This document shows positions 10,780 through 22,984 of a stretch of DNA of 64,000 nt, piece after piece. The notes below the pieces were generated by a model. The model made no database searches. It was given only the letters and a program-made list of their open reading frames with translations, and had not been told where the DNA came from. The stretch is from Trissonchulus latispiculum. Its lineage: Eukaryota; Nematoda; Enoplea; Enoplida; Ironidae. Within the stretch, counting starts at the first letter, position 1. Each line of letters begins with the position of its first letter. The DNA is taken from the NCBI GenBank assembly GCA_030248195.1, contig JASAND010007853.1, positions 1 to 64,000 of the forward strand, given 5' to 3'. Both the position numbers and the translations under genes were made by a program.

Positions 10780-11430
10780 TTAATTACAACACTTGTTAGA
10801 ATCAAGCTTGAATTCAGCATAGCGAATTTTACTACGTAATTTTGCTTTTTGCCCACCCATTCCGATATGTGCCCACGCAGTCTTTGTTTTGCCCACTAAC
10901 ATAGCCACTAGCCGTTTTGAACACTTTGAATTATTTTTGCAAATACCAAATTCGGTGCTATGGAACGCCGGAGTGGTAGTTAGTAGCTCCGTCAGGAACT
11001 GTCGTTTGATAGTTGATTTTGCCGTTGAGTAGTCGACGGGCACATCTGCCTGTGGCAGCGTCGAAGCCAATTTACCCAGCCGCCACAGGCGGTGCATCGT
11101 ACACAGTTCTTGGGGGCATTTCGGTTACAGATGGGACACGGCCAGATAGGGCCAGGGTTTCGTTCTACATTGCCGGCGCACAGCAGTAGGAGACCTCAGT
11201 ATACCGGCTTACCGGGGTCTCCTACCAAAAACCCGGCTGAAAAGCACCAAGATGGGACCAAAGGAGGGGCCTCCGGAATAGGAGTAGGACCACAAAGGGC
11301 CAGCTAACGAGAGCTGTTTGCTGCCCTCTTCCCGGGGGAACCAACCAGAGAACCCCAGGGAGGGTTTCTGCTGCACCACCACGGCAAGGCGCTTCTCCGT
11401 CCAGGTGCAGTTAGAATTCCTTCATCTTTT
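10780..11430 (-). pseudogene. LINE ORF fragment with PHD-like zinc finger
   Basis: On the minus strand one frame (about 11200 down to a stop at 10992) reads PCPICNRNAPKNCVRCTACG followed by GWVNWLRRCH. This is a Cys4-His-Cys arrangement like the PHD-type finger found in ORF1 or linker regions of several non-LTR retrotransposons. Another frame continues as MHRLWRLGKLA and on to 10780, so the copy is frameshifted. It lies 3' of the RTE-like LINE at 11813-15039 in the same orientation, so it is probably a separate truncated LINE. Family assignment is by motif only. Confidence 0.55.
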
Positions 11431-11812
11431 CAATTGAAAACGTTACAATTTAGCGATTTTCTGTTGTTTACGTTAATCAAAAATTTTTAGGATGCAGACC
11501 AAGATTTTACTTCGGACCGGAGTTCTAATTCTTTGCTACAATATAATTTAATTACAGGGTTTATTATTAGCTCCGTGTAATCTGAAATTGTATATAAGTA
11601 CAGTGTTGGCTTATTTCAGAGCTTATTTAAGGGGGGTGGCTACGAACGGGTTGGCACAACATCGTCGGAGAGAGCTACTTTTGCCTCCAACATTAGCCAA
11701 CATATCAAAGTAAAAACGTTTAGGGTGGGCAATAATATATCTCACCTACACTGTTTTTGGCAGGACGCCAAAGTACAAATTTTGCTTACTTGTACTTTGT
11801 ACTTGATCACCG

Positions 11813-12714
<902 letters not shown>

Positions 12715-13107
12715 CAGTACCACCCTGGTGATAAAGTGCTGCATGTCGTCTTCGCTGGCCGCGAGAATAGCTATGTCGTCCGCATATTCTAGATCGGATA
12801 TCAGTTCATTGTTGCTGATCGTGACACCGCTGTCATGTAGTAAGCTCTTTGACATAACTCTATCCACGGCACGTAGGAATAGTAAAGGAGACAGGACATC
12901 TCCTTGCCTGACACCAGTTGTGACCGCAAATGGTTCACTGAGCTCCCCATATACGCGAACTCTTGTTGTGGAGTTGATGTACATATTCTTAATCAGGTTA
13001 ATGTAGACGAGTGGAAGACCGCTCGCTAGCCGCCAGAAGCTTCCACAGGACATTTCTGTTGACGCTGTCAAAGGCGGCAGAAAAGTCAAGGAAGGCAGCT
13101 ATCGTTG
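12715..13107 (-). pseudogene. LINE reverse transcriptase palm
   Basis: This continues the RT across the MITE. It carries AAFLDFSAAFDSVNR (catalytic Asp motif A), TTGVRQGDVLSPLLF, and [10 protein letters not shown] (the YADD catalytic pair). A frameshift near 12715 separates it from the downstream frame, which resumes as [14 protein letters not shown]. Confidence 0.8.
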
Positions 13108-13524
13108 CAGGGTATTTTTTAGGGATTTTTCCGGGGGGGGGGGCTTCACGGGGGGGGGCCGGGCCCGGGGGGGGAAGAAATTTTCGGGGGGGAAAGAATT
13201 TTTTGCAAAAATGAGCCAAAAAATGATATTTTTTGGCGTATTTTGCATGGTGAAACGCAAAAAGTTCTCAAAAATGGCAGGATTTAAGCCAAAAATAGCT
13301 ATTTTTACGAAAAAATCTCCTGCGAAGCCGGAAAATTTTTGAAAATTGGCCTATTTTTGGCAAAAATTTGGGCCTCCAAAAAATCCCGGGGGGAGAAGCA
13401 AAAATCCCGGGAGGGGGCGATTTCGGGGGAGGGAAGGCACTTTCGAGGGGGAAGGCACTTTCGAGGGGGGAAAGGTCAATTTCGGGGGGCCCCGCCCCCC
13501 CCCCCCCCTGTAAAAAATACCCTG
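13108..13524. mobile_element. G/C-run MITE inside the LINE, 5-bp target duplication
   Basis: A 417 bp insert has inverted ends CAGGGTATTTTTTA / TAAAAAATACCCTG and a flanking duplication CGTTG (13103-13107 and 13525-13529). Runs of G then C fill the subterminal parts, and the centre is AT-rich. It interrupts the RT frame, which is continuous on either side. A fragment of the same end (CAGGGTATTTTTTTACAGG) is at about 17197. No transposase; superfamily not assigned. Confidence 0.75.
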
Positions 13525-15039
13525 CGTTGTTTGGTTATATCGGTGGCGACGCTCAAGCAGCTGCCGCAGTGCAAAAATTTGGTCGATGGTGCCACGTCCC
13601 TTACGAGAACCAGCCTGATTCTCTCTTGTAGTGAGGTCCAGCTCAGAACTTAGTCTGCCCAGAATCACAATAAATAAGATCTTTCCAGCTACGGGCAGAA
13701 GTGATATTCCACGATAGTTTTTGCAAAGACGTCTGTTTCCTTTCTTGAAGACCGGAACCAGAATCGCCTCTTGCCACCTTTTGGGCGTTTGCTGGCTGCT
13801 CCAGATAGAGCGGAACAGTTCCTCTAACTTAGGTGCTATGACGTCGGCAGCAGCCTGAAAGATTGCCGCAGGCAGTCCATCAGAACCTGCAGCTTTGCCC
13901 CGCCTCAAGCACTTGATTGCCTTCAGAATTTCGTTTCGAGTTGGCGGCTGGGTCATGATGTCGGATTCTTGGGCATTGTTAGCAAGGACATCCAAATCGA
14001 CATCTACTGTGGCTGGAGCAGGTCGGTTTAGCAGCTGGGAATAATAGTTAGCCCACTGCCTTTCTCGTTCTGGTTTAGACCTAACCGGCTGTCCAGCATT
14101 GTCCAGTATGGATTCGCTGACTACAGGCCTGCGACCAGTCGCTTCCCTTAACAGTGAGAACAGCTTCCTAGAGTTTCCATTGGCTGCTGGTGCCCTTTCC
14201 ATGTTCTCAGCTGTTGCCCTCCACATGCTTTCTCTGTCTGCCTTCATACTTGTTCGCAGTCTTTTTGTTAGCTCCTTCCGCTGATTTGGATTTGCAGCTG
14301 CACGTTTCTGCTTGTAGAGAGCTACAGTTTCATTGCTCAATGGGACGGATCGAGCTTTGGGTCCGCGGAAGCCGATAATTTCCTGTGCCGTCTCCGTTAG
14401 GGCGGTTTCCATACCGGCCCAGGATTTATCTGGGTTTTCAGATAGGGCTAATTCGCTGAATCGGTTGGTCAGTTTGACAGAGAAGCGAGCTTTCACCGCC
14501 GCGTCCGCGAAGCGATCGACGTTTAGCCTTTTTTGGCACTGGTAGCGCTGATGAGCTGCTTTCAGTCGGAGCTTAAGTCGTCCCAATACCAGCTCGTGGT
14601 TGCTGGGTAGGCTAGTTCTACGATGGACTCTCACATCCTGGACAGAAGATGCCCACCGCTTCCGGACAAGAATGTAGTCAATTAATTTGGTGTAGTTTCT
14701 GGCATTACTATACCAAGTAAGTCTATGACTGGGTTTATGCTGGAAAAAGGTATTCATGATCTTTAACTGAGAGTTAGCACAGAGGCTGGCTAGTCGCAGG
14801 CCTTTGTCATTCATCACGCCGCTACCAAAACGTCCAATAGTGTGTTCCCATCCTGCCCTGTCAGTACCAACCTCGGCGTTGAAGGCACCACAAATAATAA
14901 GTACGTCAGACTTAGGGCAGTTTAGGATTGTGCTGTCGAGGAGATGGTAGAAGGATTTCTTGTCTTGTGTGTCTGATATTTCCGTTGGAGCGTAGCAGGC
15001 TATTATGGTGCGAAAATGGGATTTTTCAAAAATGTTCTT
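13525..15039 (-). pseudogene. LINE APE C-terminus and RT N-terminal half
   Basis: This is a continuous frame. It starts FRTIIACYAPTEISD, then ICGAFNAEVGTDRAGWEHTI (endonuclease core), LTWYSNARNYTKLIDYILV, and SNHELVLGRLKL (the final endonuclease motif; the usual SDH is SNH here). Next comes a linker and RT fingers with RGKAAGSDGLPAAIF, PVFKKGNRRLCKNYRGISLL and NQAGSRKGRGTIDQIF. The frame runs into the MITE at 13524. Stops lie just beyond 15039, marking the 5' truncation. Confidence 0.8.
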
Positions 15040-16290
15040 TCAGCTGTGGTGGATAAACTGTTTGACCAATTCTGAAATTTTCAGCCATAAATGTTAATTG
15101 TTACTAGTGCTAAATATCAAGAGGATTTAGGCTTTCGAGCGTTGCTTCCTTCTTCAGCTATAACAGCTCAAAGTTTGAAATTTGGCGAAAAGTTGCAATG
15201 GGACCGTTCGCCGTTTTCGATCTAATAAAATTGACAGCCCCTAGCCTACCCCAGCTTTTTAGCAAATATTAGGTTCTAGTAGGGGCAAACTGTCTGTAGG
15301 TTTCGAGGGCTTTGGCTTTCTGGTTAGTGTGCTAGCAAACTTTTTGTTAAGAAATAACCCTTATTTTTAGGCTTGAAAAGCTATCTTAGCGCAGTAAAAA
15401 TGGGGTCAAAAATTTTTTGTCTCCGATTTCGCCGAAAAGGTGGTAATAGGGATTATTTGACAAGCTGAATCCAAATATGAAATCCGTTTTTCGATATGAC
15501 GCTTCCTTCGTTCAGTATGCGCTTACAACTGTCTTAGAGCTTTTTGGAGCGATAGCCATCCATACTTCGAGAAATCAATCTAGCATTTCTAAACACTAGA
15601 GCGAGGTTTGGTGACCTAGCTTTCTGCATATCTTGGTACACTCACTGGCCTGTAATGCGCAAAGTTTCAGCCGATTCTGCCACAGTAATTTGGAGAATTG
15701 GCTCACATCTTCGAAATGGCACCAAATAACACAATATCAATAATGTAATCTAACACTGCGAACGCAGGAATTAACAAAATCACGTCATTTTTAAAGAAGT
15801 TAAGACAAAGACAGATACTTGGAGTATTAATTGGAGCAAAATTGGGTTCATTTGATAAACCACAGCTCATTAGACGTTAGTTAACCTCCACCCGTATAGA
15901 CCAACAACACCCAATTTTTCGCACTTTGATTGTATCTCACAGAAAAGTATACATTGATCTAAGGACTATTTTACACGATATCAAAGCGCTATATGTCAGA
16001 ACTGTTTCTGGAAAATTTGGGTACCGTACCTTGGCCATAGCGATCAGGGCAAGGCGAAGTTTGTGTGAGTGTCATGTCGAGCTTTGGACCAAAAACACCA
16101 ACTTCTGATGGCTCCACAGGACGCTGCGCTGCATGGAATTCTTTCAAACTTTAAACTATTTTACACTTAACCTAATACTATTATGTGGCAAAAGACTTGC
16201 TAGCTTTTCCAACACCGAACTTTTAGTGAAATTCGTAGCCCCCTTAAAACCGTTCTTCCAAATCCGATTCATGGTCAGTCACTCAGAGTG
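15040..16290. other. No gene recognised
   Basis: AT-rich unique-looking sequence upstream of the truncated LINE, with no convincing coding frame on either strand. A weak pair of inverted sequences (GTGCGAAAATGGG near 15009 and CCCAATTTTTCGCAC near 15912) could mark an old element, but the left one overlaps LINE coding sequence. Confidence 0.4.
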
Positions 16291-16627
16291 GCTGGCGTTT
16301 TTTAGGGGTTTGAAAGTGGGGGGGCTTCCGGAAATTGGGGGGGGGGGGCGAGGGTGTAAGTTTACCCTAGCTTTAGCTACAAATTAGCATTTTTGAGGTA
16401 AAAACGCTGAAAAATCGCTGTTTTATAAGCTTAAAATGAACTTATAAGTCCATAAATTTGCTGAAAATTGAGAAAATTTTTGAAAATTTATCTCAACAAC
16501 TTCATTTTTTGACAGTTTTGAGAGAGCCCCGAGAAAGTGGGTAGGGGCTTGCCAAAAAGAAGCCGGGAAACCCAGTAAGTGAGGGGGCTCACCGCCCGCC
16601 CCCCCCCCCCCATTAAAAAATGTCAGC
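16291..16627. mobile_element. G/C-run MITE
   Basis: Imperfect inverted ends (GCTGGCGTTTTTTAGGGG at the left; reverse complement of GCTGACATTTTTTAATGGGG at the right) enclose G-run, AT-rich and C-run blocks, the same layout as 13108-13524. No clean target duplication was found. Confidence 0.5.
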
Positions 16628-17196
16628 AGGGAGAGGCATCGCATTTATTTTCTAAAAAAGTGGCAAAAGTTAAGAAAGTTTAAGAAACATGCCACCCAGA
16701 CCCCCAGTAGAAACTCCTGGGCAGGGCGACGTGTTCCTTGATCTGCCTGACCACATCCGAAATCTTTATTGTAAGTTCAGGGCTGCCGCGGTTCCTTTTT
16801 TTCCTTTATTTTCCTTTTTTTTTCGAGGTCGTCCTTTTTTTTCCTTTTTTCTGCAAAAATTCCTTTTATTTCCTTTTTTTCAATAATTTTCTGAAAATCG
16901 ACAAAGATGTGCCTAAAATTTAGTCTACGGTGGTAATTTCCAAAAATTTTCCGGCTTCGCTTTTTTAAACTTAATTTTTCAGTTTTATTATAGAATAGCT
17001 AGATCTACACATATTTTTACTTAATATGACTTATATAATAGCATAACCTGCAAGTACGAGCTTAGAATTATAGAAATTGTCAGACTTATTTTTTGTTTGC
17101 TTAAAGGCAAAAGTTAAAAATTAATTTGTACTCTATAGAATGCTTATATAATCTGGAGCTGTTATATCTCAGTTATTAAACATTTCTGAGCCTGCG
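16628..17196. other. No gene; polypyrimidine tract
   Basis: Includes an almost pure pyrimidine stretch on the plus strand (about 16790-16882, repeats of CCTTTTTTTT) inside AT-rich sequence. Similar A/T-homopolymer-rich blocks are at 23360-23410 and 24105-24180. No coding support. Confidence 0.5.
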
Positions 17197-18115
17197 CCCA
17201 GGGTATTTTTTTACAGGGGCCCCCCGAAATTGACCTTCCCCTGCGCCACTTGTCTACTTCACGTTTTAGGAATTTTCGCGTTTTTCGATGTGAATTTTTA
17301 ATTTTCATCTGCCGAATTGTTGCATCTCAATCTGTTTTAAACTTTTTGAAACTTACTATATATATGTATATACTGATAAACTGCAAAACTAAGAGTTCGT
17401 ATTTCAAATCTTTTTAAAGATTTCCGTGACAGATTATTCATAATTTCAAAAAAATTTAAGGACCGACCTTGCGCTTAGCAATTTCTACTTTAATGTATTT
17501 CCATTCGCATATTATAAATTGCTTTCTTATTTCCGGGTACAAAGTTAAACTTTATATATATATTAGTGGAATCTGGGGATTTGGGTTGGGGGGGGGCCCC
17601 CTCCCCCGGAATTTTGCGGGGGGCCCCCTTTTTAGACCCCCCCAAACCCCCCCCACGACCCCCCCAAACCTCCCCCAAAAAATTTTTTCTATTTTTATGT
17701 CAAAAATCGCATTTTCAGCCATTGCTAATGCCAAAAAACATTCAACTATGAAGTAATTTTGACATTAGACAGGGGTTTTAAACTCGAAAACTTGATTGCC
17801 AACATGTTTCTAAGTCTAAAATAAGGTCAATATTGAGTCAGAAAGTCCATAAAACTTTTGAAAACGTGTATTTCACGCAATAATGAGCAGTTTAAGCCAA
17901 AAATTTTGAAATTCTTGAAAAATTTTGCAAGATTTACCCTAAAAATACCCGATTTTTGGCCAATTTGTCGCGCCTTCGGCGCGACTACCCCCCCCCCCCC
18001 CCCCCTGGGGGGGGGGGGGGGCCGGGGGCGCCCAAAAATTTTTGGGGGTGGTTTGTAAAAATGGCTGGGGGGGTTACCCCCCCCCAAACCTCCCCCCAAT
18101 TACACCTATGGTTGA
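17197..18115. mobile_element. Remnants of G/C-run MITEs
   Basis: 17197-17245 matches one end of the 13108-13524 element (CAGGGTATTTTTTTAC, then the GGGGCCCCCCGAAATTGACC segment). 17560-18115 has long C and G runs with an AT-rich centre and weakly similar outer ends. The ORFs here are products of homopolymer runs. Confidence 0.5.
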
Positions 18116-18526
18116 AGGTTCCATAGCCGATTCAGTTTCTGAAGTGCGGTGCTCCCCAAATCTCGCTGTTTTCACCCAGTTATAAGCTACTGCAAATATT
18201 TCGGTTGAACTATTTTATGTTAAGTCGCATGGCTTTGCTTGTTTATTTGCGTCAAAGTTTGATATTTAAAGGATAGATTCTCTACAACCTGTTCTTAAGG
18301 TGTTCTCAATTTAAACTTTAAAACTTCAAATCTTTACGTAGCTAGATAGTAATTATATCAAGTGCAGATACAGGGTCGCCATCCTGTTTGCGATTCGGGG
18401 GTCGGAAAAATTAAGATAAAATACAAAAGGGGTACAAAACCAAAAAATGTCGCGCCTGCGGCGTGTATTTTCTCTTTCATAATAGCCTATTTACTGTGAT
18501 CAAAAAGACGAAGCTTGAAACGCGTC

Positions 18527-19925
18527 TAGTAGCGGCGCCAGGTTTTTTTGTAGGGAGGCCCTGTTTTGGGAAATCCAACATTTTCGCCAAATTTTAGTGA
18601 AATTTTACCTTTATTTCCCAAAAAATTCTCACATTTTAGCAAAAATTTTATAGCCATAGGGGAAAAAACCCACTTTTTCGGATTTTGGCTGGAACTTTTT
18701 TGTTATAAGGGCTAGCTGAGAACTCTATATACCATCGTACTTGGCGTACTTAGAACTTTCTTTTAAGCCCATTTGCACTTCTCTAGGTTGTACCGTTAGG
18801 CCGGTATAATGCAAAAAGTAGCGGGGGAAAAAAACCCAATGGGGGGAAAAACCAAATGGGGGGAAAATAAACCCACCCCTCACAGGTCCTAAAAATTGTC
18901 GTAGCGCGATTCTGACACTTCCTGTGTAAAATTCAACTCTTTTTTAGTTAGTCTGAGTCAAAAAACCCGACCTAGGTAGCTTTTTTTGAGATCTCATGTG
19001 CCATTGAAAATGCAGCATCAAATGGACAGGTTTCATAAAGTTTAACACATAAACATAGGGCAATTTTTGAAAAATGCTAAAAACGATGTAATTTAATAAA
19101 ACTTATTATTCTAACGTGTAGAGAATGGTTTTTTACGTACAATTGGCTATTAAAAGTCACAATTAGACCTCTGCTGGGTCATCCAGCAGCGAAATTGCAC
19201 TTTTAGGGTTTTATGCCTCTAGCTACCCAAGTATTCAAAATTGTCCAAATCTGACAGCATAGGGTGACGCAGCGTCCTCGATAATATCGTACTACAGTCC
19301 CGAATTGTTTCCCAGTTGAGCTGGTAAAAATTTTTCAAAAAAATTTGGGTGGGTTTTTTCCCCCCAAAGTGGGTTTTTTTCCCCGCCACGTTCGGCAATG
19401 TGCCAGTCTAACGGTGCATCGGATCGGTCTAATTTTTGCTGTGTGCAAAGAGGAAGACTTGCCATCATTGCAGATATTTGCAAAACTTTTCTAGCCCAAC
19501 CCAGTCAAAAGTTACATCGGTCCAAACTTTTGCCAAATTTTTGGAAGGTTGGACCAAAAAGTAGGTATCATTTTCAAAATGTCATAAAATGAGCAAGAGT
19601 GAACCAAATGACCTGATCTTTGCACACATAGGTTAGAAAGAGTCGCGCTTTCTGCTGGTATGTTTTGGAGCTCCTAGCTCCAACCCGTGACCCAGGAGGC
19701 GGGTGGGTTTTTTCCCCCCAAAAAGGGGGTGGGTTTTTTTCACCCCATGGCTATACGATTTTTAGCAAAAATTAGCCGATTTTTTAAAAAAAATTTCGTA
19801 GAACACTCAAACTATGCATATAAACAGCTGAAAAATTTTTCAAGTGGGGTCCCGACACCCCAAAGGGAGGGGCCCAAATCGCAAAGGGAGCGGGGCCCCC
19901 GCCCCCCCCCCTGGCGCCACCACTG
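18527..19925. mobile_element. hAT-like MITE with 8-bp target duplication
   Basis: The ends TAGTAGCGGCGCCAGG (left) and reverse complement CAGTGGTGGCGCCAGG (right) are flanked by the perfect 8 bp duplication AACGCGTC (18519-18526 and 19926-19933). These are hallmarks of hAT elements. A 1103 bp TA-target element (18651-19753) is nested inside; without it the hAT element would be about 290 bp. No transposase. Confidence 0.8.
18651..19753. mobile_element. TA-target element with TAGCCATGGGG ends, copy 1
   Basis: A 1.1 kb element starts TAGCCATAGGGG and ends with the reverse complement of TAGCCATGGGGTG. It is flanked by TA on both sides and nested in the hAT MITE. The interior has several GGGAAAAAACCCA-type blocks and no transposase ORF. 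A second copy is at 51889-52998 with the same internal order, including GCGGGGGAAAAAAACCCAAT and TGGGTTGGGCTAG-type segments. Confidence 0.8.
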
Positions 19926-19948
19926 AACGCGTCCGTATTTGCTTTTTA

Positions 19949-20802
19949 AACAAGAAATAAAAATGCTCCTAAAGAGCAAAGAAAGGAATATGAGTCCACA
20001 TGGAACATGTAAAATGCTAAATATTGTCGGTTGTAAATTAAGAATAAGACAAGCATGTAAAATGCTAATATGAGTCTGGTGGGGTTGGAAAGTGCAGAAG
20101 ACAAGTTTGTACACGCACCAATATGAGTGCATGCCAAATAGACTCATATTGGCATTATTAGTAGTCTGAAGGCAAATGGTTGCGAATTTCGGTTACATAT
20201 CACTCACGTAATGACAGCAAGACGAGACAGGGTAGTTTTAGGGTGGATGACAGGATGCTCCACAGGTTACGCACGTATATGTAAACGTATATAAGTCCCG
20301 AAAGTTAGCATCAGATTTAACTTTGAGTCTCTGAATACATGAGTTATACAAACGCTTAATAAAAATGTTATACATGTTATATCCGCCCGTCGGCGCACTG
20401 TTGACTAGGTAACAGCGGTCTAACAGTTTCCTAAGGAGAAAAGTTGACAATGTTGACCATGGTTGGGATATCCATGTGACGTCAATAACGCTACGTACTT
20501 ACTCGTCTTTACTCCTGCGTAGAAATATATATATATATATATTATATACGTTAGAATTCCGCAATGGATGCATGCATTATCGTTTTTTTACGGAATGCCA
20601 ATATGAGTCTATTTGGCATGCACTCATATTGGTGCGTGTACAAACTTGTCTTCTGCACTTTCCAACCCCACCAGACTCATATTAGCATTTTACATGCTTG
20701 TCTTATTCTTAATTTACAACCGACAATATTTAGCATTTTACATGTTCCATGTGGACTCATATTCCTTTCTTTGCTCTTTAGGAGCATTTTTATTTCTTGT
20801 TT
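19949..20802. repeat. Foldback with about 206-bp near-identical arms
   Basis: The arms at 19949-20155 and 20597-20802 are reverse complements with almost no visible difference. Each contains several AATATGAGT motifs. The unique centre (20156-20596) holds a (TA)n tract and a minus-strand open frame of about 70 codons that I do not recognise. Confidence 0.85.
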
Positions 20803-20884
20803 ATCCACTTTTTACATGCCGTTGACATAAAAGCGTTAAAGAATCATTAAGCATTATATATGCATTAAATAGCACAGCACAGCA

Positions 20885-21890
20885 CAGCACTGTACAGCCA
20901 CTTTGGGCATGCACTTTAATGAGAAAAGTTGCTCAGCTCACTTGGGGCTTTCATTTGGTACCAAATTTGACCACTTTTGAAAATTTTCATTTTCGACCCA
21001 AAATCACCTAAGACCCCACCCATACTCCAGTACAGCACTCTACAGCCACTTTGAGCATGCAGTTCTATGACAAAAGTTGCTCAGCTCGCTTAGGGCTTTC
21101 ATTTGGTACCAAATTTGACCACTTTTAAAAAATTTCATTTTTGACCGAAAAAAGCCTAAGTCCCCACCCCACCCCACCACAGCACTCTACAGCCACTTTG
21201 AGCATGCAGTTCTATGACAAAAGTTGCTCAGCTCGCTTAGGGCTTTCATTTGGTACCAAATTTGACCACTTTTAAAAAATTTCATTTTTGACCGAAAAAG
21301 CCTAAGTCCCCACCCCACCCACCACAGCACTCTACAGCCACTTTGAGCATGCAGTTCTATGACAAAAGTTGCTCAGCTCGCTTAGGGCTTTCATTTGGTA
21401 CCAAATTTGACCACTTTTAAAAAATTTCATTTTTGACCGAAAATCGCCTAAGTCCCAACCCCACCCCACCACAGCACTCTACAGCCACTTTGAGCATGCA
21501 GGTCTATGACAAAAGTTGCTCAGCTCGCTTAGGGCTTTCATTTGGTACCAAAATTGACCACTTTACAAAAATTTTCATTTTCGACCCAAAATCGCCTAAG
21601 ACCCCACCCGTACCCCAGCACAGCACTCCACAGCCACTTTGAGCATGCAGTTCTATGACAAAAGTTGCTCAGCTCGCTTAGGGCTTCCATTTAACACCAA
21701 ATTTGACCACTTTTGAAAAATTTTACTTTTGACCCAAAATCGCCTAAGTCCCCACCCCACCCCACCACAGCACTCTACAGCCACTTTGAGCATGCAGTTC
21801 TATGACAAAAGTTGCTCAGTTCGCTTAGGGCTTTCATTTGGTACCAAATTTGACCACTTTTGAAAATTTTCATTTTTGACCCCACGACCT
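20885..21890. repeat. Tandem repeat, about 145-bp unit, seven copies
   Basis: Each unit runs from CAGCACTCTACAGCCACTTT through TTTGGTACCAAATTTGACCA to a CCCCACCCCACC spacer. Units start near 20888, 21033, 21180, 21325, 21470, 21617 and 21765. The same unit forms 40125-40790 and, reversed, 57690-58005. Confidence 0.9.
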
Positions 21891-21894
21891 CCCA

Positions 21895-22340
21895 CCAACC
21901 TGACCCTCCAGATGGCAAAGTGGAACCAGCACAGCAAGATGGGTGGGTCAGACGGCAAAACGGAGACCGGGAATGAGCTGGGCGCACCAGAAAACCCCTA
22001 TAGACAAAGTTTCGAGAGGCTAAGTACAGTCCTATATGGTGATCCCGGAAGTCGGTACTGACCGGACCCTCCAGACGGCAAATTGGAACCAGCCCAGCAA
22101 GATGGGTGCGTCGGACGGCAAAACGGACACCGGGAATGAGCTGGGCGCACCAGAAAACCCCTATAGACAAAGTTTTGAGAGGCCAAGTAAAGCCTACTAT
22201 GGACCTCCCGGAAGCGTTTACCGACCTGACCCCTCAGACGGTCAAGTGGAACCATCCCAGCAAATTGGGTGAACCGGGCAGCAAAACTGATGGCGGGAAT
22301 GGATTCTCCGTCCCCAAAAACCTTTATATGCACGATTTGA
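21895..22340. repeat. Tandem repeat, about 162-bp unit, three copies
   Basis: Units begin with variants of ACCCTCCAGACGGCAAA and contain GAATGAGCTGGGCGCACCAG and GGACCTCC-type ends. The same unit forms 40800-41240, and a single diverged reversed copy lies at 25700-25830. Confidence 0.88.
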
Positions 22341-22344
22341 TAAG

Positions 22345-22954
22345 TCTATCTTGAAAAATAAGCGAAAAAACTAAGTTCAAAGTCGGACCCAACATTCACC
22401 AACTTTGGCGGGCCACTGTGGCGCTGTGGCGCAACATATCAAAAATCCGACTTCAAACGTCATAATCCGGATATATGTCCTTATCAACCATATATAACTT
22501 GTCTGGTTTGTATTTGCACAAAGAGCTGGAAAGAAGCTAATCCCAGGCATACTTTTGGCCATTTCGACGTTCTGAGCCGACTTTGTGGCGCCACTGTGGC
22601 GCTGCGGCGCACTGTGGCGCGGCGGCGACCACATATATCGAAAGTCAGTAACCTATATATATTGATGATATACCGCAATAGGTGTCTGAACTTCGCTACA
22701 TTCTGTGAAAGAGGCTACAAAATGGTGACATACGAGGGTAAAACGGAGACACCGGAAAAAAAAATCGCCGGCATAACTGCCGGCGGGCGTAACTTTTTAA
22801 CGGTAAGTGTTAGGGGGATGAAATTTTCCAATTATACTAAACTCGACACGGACTTTCTTTTGCGCACAAAATTTGCGCAGGATCTGCGCAGGAATCTGCG
22901 CAGCCTCTGCGCAGCGCCTCTGAAGGCTGTCATTGGGGCGTTTTGACTCATATT
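22345..22954. repeat. Body of composite element copy 1
   Basis: Non-coding. It carries GGCGCCACTGTGGCGCTG-type CG-rich repeats and four copies of CTGCGCAG before the terminal hairpin. It is homologous over its length to 41245-41846. Confidence 0.7.
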
Positions 22955-22980
22955 ATAGGGGTCGCTACCGCGACCCCTAT
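22955..22980. other. Terminal hairpin, 11-bp stem
   Basis: ATAGGGGTCGC and GCGACCCCTAT pair perfectly around loop TACC. The flanking TATT/GATA can extend the stem. The same hairpin is at 41847-41872 (loop TGCC) and a variant at 30361-30388 (loop TATC). Sequence similarity between copies ends just after it. Confidence 0.85.
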
Positions 22981-22984
22981 GATA

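Larger units (their letters stand above)
19949..22984 (+). mobile_element. Composite hairpin/tandem-repeat element, copy 1
   Basis: From left to right: an inverted pair beginning ACAAGAAATAAAAATGCTCC (19950) and closing with its reverse complement (to 20802); seven units of about 145 bp; three units of about 162 bp; a CG-rich body; and a terminal hairpin at 22955-22980. Copies at 26076-30390, 40002-41876, 44800-46766 and 57560-58230 repeat some or all of this order. No transposase or helicase is encoded. The layout recalls Helentron-associated non-autonomous elements (tandem core repeats plus 3' hairpin); that link is inference. Confidence 0.55.

Noticed and set aside
15008..15925. Possible element bounded by GTGCGAAAATGGG and CCCAATTTTTCGCAC
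   Set aside because: The left motif is part of the LINE coding sequence (SHFRTII); pairing is short and there is no flanking duplication.
20885..22340. CRISPR-like array
   Set aside because: Units are contiguous 145-162 bp tandem repeats without short repeats and unique spacers, in a eukaryotic transposon context.
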